A stretch of DNA of 64,000 nucleotides from Actinomycetota bacterium (lineage in GTDB: Bacteria; Actinomycetota; Actinomycetes; S36-B12): the NCBI GenBank assembly GCA_016717115.1, contig JADKGE010000008.1, positions 142,844 through 206,843 on the forward strand, written 5' to 3'. The first letter of the stretch is position 1. Every line of letters starts with the position of its first letter. The notes under the pieces are model-generated. The model made no database searches and was not told the DNA's origin. It saw only the letters and a program-made list of their open reading frames with translations. Positions 35,751 through 42,265 of the stretch are shown here, in pieces. The translations under genes were made by a program, and so were the position numbers.

Positions 35751-35820
35751 CCCCGCCGAGTGGTGAGTTGTCGGGGTCGAAACGGACGTTTCGACCCCGA
35801 CAACTCACCACTCGGCGGGG
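35751..35820. repeat. 70-bp palindrome (34-bp perfect arms, 2-nt centre), sister of 31723-31794
   Basis: Arms 35751-35784 and 35787-35820 pair perfectly around GA. It shares GGTGAGTTGTCGGGGT with the element at 31.7 kb, while the inner stem is quite different yet still fully paired. It lies between divergent transcription units (ybaK-like on minus, SOS operon on plus), where a simple terminator would not be expected. Confidence 0.85.
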
Positions 35821-35836
35821 CTTGGGGGCGGGGGCA

Positions 35837-35864
35837 GTGGGGGTTGACGGGTGGGGGTTGACGG
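35837..35864 (+). repeat. Perfect tandem 14-bp duplication carrying a -35 hexamer
   Basis: GTGGGGGTTGACGG occurs at 35837-35850 and again at 35851-35864. Each copy holds TTGACG. The second is correctly spaced from the -10 of the SOS operon promoter. Confidence 0.8.
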
Positions 35865-35887
35865 GTGTCGGGGGTCGGGTTTACCGT
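35858..35887 (+). promoter_or_regulatory. Promoter of the SOS mutagenesis operon
   Basis: TTGACG (35858-35863), an 18-nt spacer, then TACCGT (35882-35887). The predicted transcription start falls at about 35894, at the left edge of the LexA box. Confidence 0.6.
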
Positions 35888-35897
35888 GTCCATGTGT

Positions 35898-35913
35898 TCG
35901 AACAGGTGTTCGA
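35898..35913. promoter_or_regulatory. LexA SOS box
   Basis: TCGAACAGGTGTTCGA matches the Gram-positive/actinobacterial LexA consensus TCGAAC-N4-GTTCGA at every fixed position, and the palindrome extends two bases on each side. It directly follows the -10, so LexA binding would block initiation. Confidence 0.9.
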
Positions 35914-36042
35914 ACGCCGATCTCAAGGCCCGGATTCGCGGCTGGGCTTTGGGCCACACCTCGGCCGTCGGGGCCGCCTCGACCCCGGTCCCGGCGGCCG
36001 AGGCGCCCAGTGGTGGTCGCGAGGAGAAGCGGGCAGGACGCG

Positions 36043-36339
36043 GTGAACCACCGGTACCGCATCGAGGGTCCGGGCGGCTCGGGGGAGCCGGTCGAGATGG
36101 TGCAGGACGGTGCCGGGGAACCGGCGGCGTTCCGCTGGCGGGGCCGGCGGTATGCCGTGCACGCCGTCCTGGCGAGTTGGGTCGAGGCACTGCCCTGGTG
36201 GGTCGACCGGGGATGCGGCCAGCGACATGTCTGGCGGGTCGAGGCGACATCCCGCACCGGGACCTCCGGTGTGTACGACCTGTACCGGATCTCCAGCGGC
36301 CATCGACGGCACTGGGGGCTGGAGCGGGTCATCGACTAG
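36043..36339 (+). CDS. DUF6504 family protein
   Basis: 98 residues. FRWRGRRYAVHAVLASWVE and RHVWRVEATSRTGTSGVYDLYRI are the pattern I associate with DUF6504, small proteins encoded beside dnaE2 or Y-family polymerases in actinobacteria. The function is unknown. GTG 36043 has GGACG weakly upstream. It begins 130 bp after the SOS box, and the stretch between shows no convincing gene. It is followed after 22 nt by the HEPN gene. Confidence 0.75.
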   Translation: MNHRYRIEGPGGSGEPVEMVQDGAGEPAAFRWRGRRYAVHAVLASWVEALPWWVDRGCGQRHVWRVEATSRTGTSGVYDLYRISSGHRRHWGLERVID

Positions 36340-36361
36340 ATCGACGAGAAGGAGGCATCCC

Positions 36362-36790
36362 ATGGCCGTGTCCCGACGGACCGTCCTCACCCGCTCGGCG
36401 GATGATCTGCTCGTGTCCGCCCGTCGCAGCCTGGCCGAGGCCAGCATGGCGACCACCTCGGGCGAGCGGTACGCCGCCGCGCACCTGGCCGCCCTGCGCG
36501 CGGCCGCTGCCGTTCTCGCGGCCCAGGACCGACCGGCGTCGAAGAGAGCCCGCGTGCGCAGTGTCTGGGTGGTCCTGCCCCAGGCCGCTGCCGAGTTCAC
36601 CGAGTGGGCGGCCTTCTTCGCCGCCGGTGCGAGCAAGCGGGCCGCTGCGGAGGCGGGGCTGGAATGCGTGTCCCACCGGGAGGCCGACGATCTCGTCCGC
36701 GACGCCGACGCCTTCGTCGCACGGGTCGCCCACTACCTCGGCGTTCCCCATCAGTCGTCCTTGGCCAGTGTCCTGCTGCACGTCGGCTAG
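36362..36790 (+). CDS. SAV_6107-type HEPN-domain protein
   Basis: 142 residues, mostly helical. LLVSARRSLAEASMATTSGERYAAAHLAALRAAAAVLAAQ (about 15-55) and FTEWAAFFAAGASKRAAAEAG match the actinobacterial HEPN family named after SAV_6107. An obvious RxxxxH ribonuclease motif is not evident, so catalytic activity is uncertain. GGAGG sits 6 nt before the ATG. It is co-directional with DUF6504, dnaE2 and dinB and so should be induced by DNA damage. Confidence 0.75.
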   Translation: MAVSRRTVLTRSADDLLVSARRSLAEASMATTSGERYAAAHLAALRAAAAVLAAQDRPASKRARVRSVWVVLPQAAAEFTEWAAFFAAGASKRAAAEAGLECVSHREADDLVRDADAFVARVAHYLGVPHQSSLASVLLHVG

Positions 36791-36858
36791 TCCGCCGCAT
36801 CTGTCGGAGCATCCGATCGCGCCGCATCCCTTCTCTTCGGACATTCCTTGGACTCCTC

Positions 36859-39800
36859 ATGACCTTCAGCCACCTGCATGTCGCCTCCGGCTACTCCCTG
36901 CAGTACGGCACCGCCACTCCGCAGGCGCTGGCCGACCGGGCCGCCGAGCTCGGCCAGTCGATCATGGGCCTGACCGATCGCGACGGCCTGTACGGCGCGG
37001 TGCAGTGGGCGCTTGCCTGCCGCAGGGCGGGGATCGCGCCGGTGCTCGGTGTCGATCTCGCCATGGAGGAGACCACTCCGACGATGACGGCCCCCGGTCC
37101 CGCTATCGCGCGTCGGTCGCCCGCTCGTGGCGGCACCTGGGTCGACGAGTCCCGGCCTCGGGTGCTCCTGCTCGCGGCGGATGCTCAGGGCTGGGCATCG
37201 CTGTGCCGGCTCGTGTCCGCCGCGCATATGGGCGACCACACCGAGCGGGGTCAGCCGTGGCTGACCTGGGCCGCGCTTCGCCAGCACAGTGAGGGAGTGG
37301 TCGCGCTGCTGACCGCAGACTCCGAGGTCGGCCGGCTGATCGCCACGCAGCGCGCGCACCGGGCCGAGGCGGCCGCCCGGCCCTGGCGGGTCATCTTCGG
37401 CCGCCGGCTGGGGGTTGCCGTCACCTCGCACCGCACGGCTGGCCGGCATCGCCATGCCACTGCCACGGCGGCCGCCCTGCTCGGCTGGGCACGAGGCCAG
37501 CAGCTGCCGGTGGTGCTCACGAACGCCGCGCGCTACCTCCAGCCGGCCGATGCCCGCGTGGCCGACGTGCTGGACGCGGCCCGCCGGCTGGTGCCGCTGG
37601 ATTCCCGGCACATGGAGCCGCACAACGGTGAGGCCTTCGTCAAGGACGCCCAGCAGATGGGCCAGATCGCCGAGGAGATCACCCGGGCGGCGGGGGAGGC
37701 CGATGCCCGGCGCCTGCTCGCCGACACCCAGCGGCTGGCCGAGCACTGCGTCCTGGACCCCGAAGCCGACCTCGGCATCGGGGAGGTCTTCGTGCCGGAG
37801 CTCGACGTCCTCCTCGGCCGACCGGTGGCGCCCGAGTCGGCGAACGCCGAGGCCGATGCCCTGCTGCGGCAGCGGTGCGAGATCGCCATCCCGCGGCGCT
37901 ATCCCCGTGCCGACGACCGAAGGCTCGCGCAGGACCGGCTGGCCGACGAGATGCGCACCATCACGCACCTGGGCTTCTCCGGCTACTTCCTCACCGTCGC
38001 CGAGGTCGTCGAGCTGATCAAGGGCAGGGGGGTGCGGGTCGCCGCTCGAGGCTCGGGCGCGGGCAGCCTCGTCAACCACCTCCTCGGCATCTCCGGGGTC
38101 GAGCCGATCCGGCACGGCCTGCTCATGGAGCGGTTCCTGTCGCCGCTGCGTCGCGCCCTGCCCGACATCGACATCGATGTGGAGTCGGCCCGGCGGGAGG
38201 AGATCTACCAGTGGATCTTCGACCGGTTCGGGGCCGAGCGCACCGCGTGCGTGTCGATGATGGAGACCTACCGCGTGCGGCATGCGGTGCGCGACGTCGG
38301 CGGCGCCCTCGGCATGCCGGCGGGCGATATCGATGCCTTTGCCAAGTCGTTCCCGCACATCCGCGCGCGTGATGCCCGAAGTGCCCTGGCCGACCTGCCC
38401 GAGCTGCGCACGTCCGGCTTCGGCCGACTGGCCGCCAGCGGGCAGCTCGATGACTTCCTCGACCTCGTCGAGCGGCTCGACGGACTGCCGCGGCATGTCG
38501 CGCTGCACCCGTGCGGAGTGCTGCTGTCCGATGCCACGCTGCTCGACCGCACGCCGATCGAGCGCAGCGCGGCCGGCTTCGCGATGAGCCACTTCGACAA
38601 GGACGACGTCGAGGAGATGGGCCTGTTGAAGCTCGACGTCCTCGGCGTGCGCATGCAGTCGTCGATGGCGCATGCGCTCGACGAGATCGAGCGCACGACC
38701 GGGGAGCGCGTCGACCTCGACGACCATGACCTCGACGACCCCGACACGTTCGCGCTCATCCGCACCTCGCAGACCCTGGGCTGCTTCCAGATCGAGTCGC
38801 CCGGTCAGCGTGAGCTCATCGGCAAGTTCGCGCCCGAGACCTTCGGCGACCTCATCATCGACATCTCGCTGTTTCGTCCCGGTCCGGTCAAGTCCGACAT
38901 GGTCGCGCCGTTCCTGCGGGCCCGCCAGGGCTGGAACGAGCCGGTGTACGTGCACGATGACCTGCGCCCGGCGCTGGAGGAGACCTACGGAGTGGTCGTC
39001 TTCCACGAGCAGGTGCTGCGCATCGTCGCGACGATGACCGGCTGCTCACTGGCCGAGGCCGACGAGACCAGGCGCACCCTCGGCTCGATCGACGGGCAGG
39101 ACGACGTGCGGGCGTGGTTCTACCCGGCCGCACTGCAGCGCGGCTACGACCTGCCCACGGTGGAGCGGGTCTGGGACGTGCTTCGGGCCTTCGCCTCCTT
39201 CGGGTTCTGCAAGGCGCATGCGGCGGCCTTCGCCCTGCCGACCTACCAGTCCGCCTGGCTGAAGACGCATCATCCGGCGGCGTTCTACTCGGGCGTCCTC
39301 ACCCACGACCCCGGCATGTATCCCAAGCGGCTGATCCTCGACGATGCGCGCAATCGCGATGTCGCGGTGCTCGGCCTGGATATCAACGCATCGTCGGACA
39401 CCTATCGCGTAGAGACCGCTCCGCACGACCCCGAGGGTCGTGCGCGCGAGGGCATCAGGGTCCCGTTCACCGATGTCAAGGGCATCAGCGAGGCCGAGGT
39501 CGCGAGCATCATCGCCGGCCAGCCCTACGCATCGCTGTCGGATGCCTGGCAGCGCAGCGGGATGTCCCGGCCCACAGCCGAGCGCATCGTGGTCGCCGGC
39601 GGCTTCGATCGGATGTACTCCCTGGACATCCCGCCGCGGGTCCGGCATCGAGGCGGGATGACGCGCCGCGACCTGCTGCTGCAGATCGCCGATCTCGACC
39701 GCTACCTCTCGGGGAAGCCGCGCGGATCCCATCGCGCGGGGCATGCGCAGCTCACTCTCGGCCTGTACGACGCGCTGTCCGACGACCCGGCCGCCATCGC

Positions 39801-40485
39801 GGCCTCCGGGCTGCCGGAGATGACGTCCGCCGAGCGGGTCAGCGCCGAGCTCGAGGTCCTGGGCATGGACGTGAGCCGTCACGTCGTCGACTTCTATGCG
39901 GGGATGCTGGCCGACCTGTCCCGCGGGGGGATGCGCGTCGTGTCCTCCCGTGACCTGCTGAAGCAGCGCTCGCGCAGCGAGGTCTTCGTCGCGGGAGTCA
40001 AGGTGGCCACCCAGACTCCGCCGGTACGAAGCGGACGACGCGTCATCTTCCTCACCCTCGACGATGCCACCGGGCCGGTCGATGCCACCTTCTTCGACGA
40101 TGCCCAGGGCCCGTTCGCCGGCACGGTGTTCGCCTCCTGGCTGCTGCTGGTCCGCGGCGAGATCCGGCGCACCGGCCCCCGGGGGATCTCGATCCGGGCC
40201 ACCGGCTGCTGGGAGCTCGGTGCGGTGCGGCGGGCCTGGCTCGAGGACGGCATCACGGCGGTGGAGGCGCTCGTCACCGCCCCCCGCGACGACGCGGCGG
40301 ACATCGCCCCCGCTCGGCGCCGGGTGCTGGTGCATGCGAGCGGATTCCGCCAGTCGCCATATGCGGACATCAAGCCGGCGGGTGCCGACCCGGGCCGACC
40401 CCCCTCTCCCGGGTCGCTCCCGCCCTTCGGGACGTCCGCTCCGGCCAAGCTGTGGCACAGCAGCCCGGGCAGCAGTGGCTGGTAG
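36859..40485 (+). CDS. dnaE2: Error-prone DNA polymerase III alpha-type (DnaE2)
   Basis: 1,208 residues of the C-family polymerase. The PHP domain (about 1-280) begins FSHLHVASGYSLQYG. Catalytic aspartates lie in ALPDIDIDVESARREEIY near residue 435, and a third in LLKLDVLGV near residue 595. SFGFCKAHAAAFA and an OB-fold near residue 1060 (VRSGRRVIFLTLDDATG) follow. DIDVESAR rather than the DIDxD-F of replicative DnaE, together with the SOS context, supports DnaE2. The last 40 residues are Pro/Ser-rich. ATG 36859 has only a weak ribosome site. It carries out mutagenic lesion bypass, normally with ImuB, which is absent here. Confidence 0.9.
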   Translation: MTFSHLHVASGYSLQYGTATPQALADRAAELGQSIMGLTDRDGLYGAVQWALACRRAGIAPVLGVDLAMEETTPTMTAPGPAIARRSPARGGTWVDESRPRVLLLAADAQGWASLCRLVSAAHMGDHTERGQPWLTWAALRQHSEGVVALLTADSEVGRLIATQRAHRAEAAARPWRVIFGRRLGVAVTSHRTAGRHRHATATAAALLGWARGQQLPVVLTNAARYLQPADARVADVLDAARRLVPLDSRHMEPHNGEAFVKDAQQMGQIAEEITRAAGEADARRLLADTQRLAEHCVLDPEADLGIGEVFVPELDVLLGRPVAPESANAEADALLRQRCEIAIPRRYPRADDRRLAQDRLADEMRTITHLGFSGYFLTVAEVVELIKGRGVRVAARGSGAGSLVNHLLGISGVEPIRHGLLMERFLSPLRRALPDIDIDVESARREEIYQWIFDRFGAERTACVSMMETYRVRHAVRDVGGALGMPAGDIDAFAKSFPHIRARDARSALADLPELRTSGFGRLAASGQLDDFLDLVERLDGLPRHVALHPCGVLLSDATLLDRTPIERSAAGFAMSHFDKDDVEEMGLLKLDVLGVRMQSSMAHALDEIERTTGERVDLDDHDLDDPDTFALIRTSQTLGCFQIESPGQRELIGKFAPETFGDLIIDISLFRPGPVKSDMVAPFLRARQGWNEPVYVHDDLRPALEETYGVVVFHEQVLRIVATMTGCSLAEADETRRTLGSIDGQDDVRAWFYPAALQRGYDLPTVERVWDVLRAFASFGFCKAHAAAFALPTYQSAWLKTHHPAAFYSGVLTHDPGMYPKRLILDDARNRDVAVLGLDINASSDTYRVETAPHDPEGRAREGIRVPFTDVKGISEAEVASIIAGQPYASLSDAWQRSGMSRPTAERIVVAGGFDRMYSLDIPPRVRHRGGMTRRDLLLQIADLDRYLSGKPRGSHRAGHAQLTLGLYDALSDDPAAIAASGLPEMTSAERVSAELEVLGMDVSRHVVDFYAGMLADLSRGGMRVVSSRDLLKQRSRSEVFVAGVKVATQTPPVRSGRRVIFLTLDDATGPVDATFFDDAQGPFAGTVFASWLLLVRGEIRRTGPRGISIRATGCWELGAVRRAWLEDGITAVEALVTAPRDDAADIAPARRRVLVHASGFRQSPYADIKPAGADPGRPPSPGSLPPFGTSAPAKLWHSSPGSSGW

Positions 40486-40523
40486 CTGGCGATGACCCTC
40501 ACGTACGGGTGGAGGATGACCAC

Positions 40524-41774
40524 ATGAGTCGCGGTCAGGTGCGCCGGCAGAAGGGCCGCATCGGCTTCGGTTCCGACGATTCCGGGTGCGCGATCCTGCA
40601 CGTCGACATGGACGCCTTCTATGCGTCCGTATCGCTGCGCACGCGACCCGAACTGCACGGAGCGCCCGTGATCGTCGGCGGCGGCGGCAATCGCGGGGTG
40701 GTGCTGTCGGCCACCTACGAGGCGCGGGCCTTGGGTATCCACTCGGCGATGCCCATGTCGCGCGCCCGGCGCCTGGCTCCGCAGGCCGTGATCATCGAAC
40801 CCGACCACCGCGCCTATGCCCACGTCAGCCGGGGGGTGATGGCGCTGTTCGGCTCCATCACCCCTCTCGTCGAACCCATCAGTCTCGACGAGGCATTCCT
40901 GGACGTCACCGGGGCGATCCGGCGCCTGGGCAGCCCCACGGCCATCGCCGAGCTCATCCGCGCCCGCGTGGAGGACGAGCAGCAGATCACCTGCTCGGTC
41001 GGCGTCGCCTCGAGCAAGTTCGTCGCCAAGCTGGCCTCCACCCGGGCCAAGCCCGACGGGCTGCTCGTCGTTCCCGCCGACCAGGTCATCGCCTTCCTCC
41101 ATCCGCTGCCCGTCGGCGCCCTGTGGGGGGTGGGGGAGAAGACGGAGGAACAGCTGACCCGGCTCGGCCTGCGCACGGTGGGCGACATCGCCAACACCCC
41201 GCTCGGCACGCTGCAGCGGGCGCTCGGTCAGGCCGCCGGCAGTCACCTGCACGAGCTGTCGTGGGGGCGCGATGACCGCGTGGTCAGCCCGCATGAGCCC
41301 GAGAAGAGCATCGGCAACGAGGAGACCTTTGAGCATGACATCGACGATCCCGAGATCATCCATGCCCACCTGCTGCGCCTCGCCGATCAGGTGGCCGGTC
41401 GGCTGAGGGCGGCAGGTTACGTGGGGCGCACCATCTGCCTGAAGGTCCGGTTCGCCGACTTCAGCACCATCACCCGGTCGCGCACCCTCTCCCGCCCCAC
41501 CGATGTCGGGAAGGACATCTATGACACGGTTCGCGGCATGTACGACGCCCTGGGGCTTCAGCGCGTGCGCATCCGACTGGTCGGCGTGCGGGCCGAGGGC
41601 CTCATCGATGCCCATGATGCGCCGCACCAGATGCTCCTCGGCGAGCCCGATCACGGTCGCCGCGAGGCTGAGGTCGCGGTCGACGCGCTTCGGGCGCGGT
41701 ACGGATCGGCCGCCGTGCGGCCCGCCCGGCTCGTCGATCCCGATCGCCGGCGCGGCGGACCGACACACGCGTAA
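40524..41774 (+). CDS. dinB: DNA polymerase IV (Y family)
   Basis: 416 residues. ILHVDMDAFYASVSLRTRPEL holds the first catalytic Asp near residue 26; PISLDEAFLDVTGA holds SLDEAF near residue 126; VGVASSKFVAKLASTRAKPDG and VGALWGVGEKTEEQLTRLG (helix-hairpin-helix) follow, then the little-finger domain. It is a low-fidelity lesion-bypass polymerase. GGAGG lies 7 nt before ATG 40524, 38 nt after dnaE2, so it belongs to the SOS operon. An ImuB would lack the catalytic acids; this protein has them, so it is DinB and not ImuB. Confidence 0.92.
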   Translation: MSRGQVRRQKGRIGFGSDDSGCAILHVDMDAFYASVSLRTRPELHGAPVIVGGGGNRGVVLSATYEARALGIHSAMPMSRARRLAPQAVIIEPDHRAYAHVSRGVMALFGSITPLVEPISLDEAFLDVTGAIRRLGSPTAIAELIRARVEDEQQITCSVGVASSKFVAKLASTRAKPDGLLVVPADQVIAFLHPLPVGALWGVGEKTEEQLTRLGLRTVGDIANTPLGTLQRALGQAAGSHLHELSWGRDDRVVSPHEPEKSIGNEETFEHDIDDPEIIHAHLLRLADQVAGRLRAAGYVGRTICLKVRFADFSTITRSRTLSRPTDVGKDIYDTVRGMYDALGLQRVRIRLVGVRAEGLIDAHDAPHQMLLGEPDHGRREAEVAVDALRARYGSAAVRPARLVDPDRRRGGPTHA

Positions 41775-41881
41775 TCGGGGGTACGGGTTTCGTTCCCCCC
41801 GTTTCATGCTTATCCTTGGAGCGTCCTGTAGTTGCACCGGCATTCCTTCGGGAAGTTCGTCCCGGCGAAAGGGGGTCCCTC

Positions 41882-42265
41882 GTGCCTCTCTCTGAGCATG
41901 AGCAGCGCTTGCTCGAGCAGATGGAAAAGGCCCTCTACGCGGAGGATCCGAAGTTCGCCACGAGCCTGCGCTCGGCGCCCGGTGCGCGCGCCGCCCGCGG
42001 CCGCGCGGCGCTCGGGGTGCTCGGTGTCCTTGCCGGGCTCGGGCTGCTCATCGCCGGTGTCGCCACCACGATCATCGCCCTCGGCGTCCTGGGCTTCATC
42101 GTCATGCTGCTCGGCTCCGTGATGATCTACTCGTCCTTCAAGGTCCGCCCGGTCGACGAGGCCGCACCGACCAGTCCGTCCGCTCCGCCGAGTCGCAAGT
42201 CCCCGGGATTCATGGACCGGCTCGAGGACCGTTGGCGCCGCCGCGCCGAGGGCGGCCAGCAGTAG
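41882..42265 (+). CDS. DUF3040 membrane protein
   Basis: 127 residues. LSEHEQRLLEQMEKALYAEDPKFATSLR at the N-terminus is the DUF3040 signature; two helices follow at about 42-85. It is usually found near dinB and mraZ in actinobacteria, as here. GTG 41882 follows AAAGGGGG. TATCCT at 41811-41816 is a probable -10 for a 60-nt leader. The last 139 bp overlap the 3' end of the convergent transglutaminase gene. Confidence 0.85.
   Translation: MPLSEHEQRLLEQMEKALYAEDPKFATSLRSAPGARAARGRAALGVLGVLAGLGLLIAGVATTIIALGVLGFIVMLLGSVMIYSSFKVRPVDEAAPTSPSAPPSRKSPGFMDRLEDRWRRRAEGGQQ

Noticed and set aside
35892..36042. Possible short gene starting at the ATG by the SOS box
   Set aside because: The translation is low-complexity and runs out of frame with DUF6504; the ATG is inside the LexA site. 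More likely leader RNA.
35152..36250. Long minus-strand open frame continuing upstream of the GGDEF/EAL gene
   Set aside because: It is antisense to the SOS promoter, both palindrome arms and DUF6504, is Arg/Pro-rich, and has no domain. It is a GC-driven shadow frame; only the part from about 35152 downward is coding.
36787..39006. 739-codon open frame antisense to dnaE2
   Set aside because: The composition (Gly/Arg/His/Val-rich, no motifs) is that expected opposite a high-GC gene, and dnaE2 is unambiguous on the plus strand.
36859..40485. Replicative DnaE1
   Set aside because: The DIDVESAR motif, SOS box and mutagenesis neighbours fit DnaE2; the replicative enzyme should be elsewhere.
39894..41843. 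649-codon minus-strand frame opposite dnaE2 end and dinB
   Set aside because: No recognisable domain and fully antisense to two clear polymerase genes.
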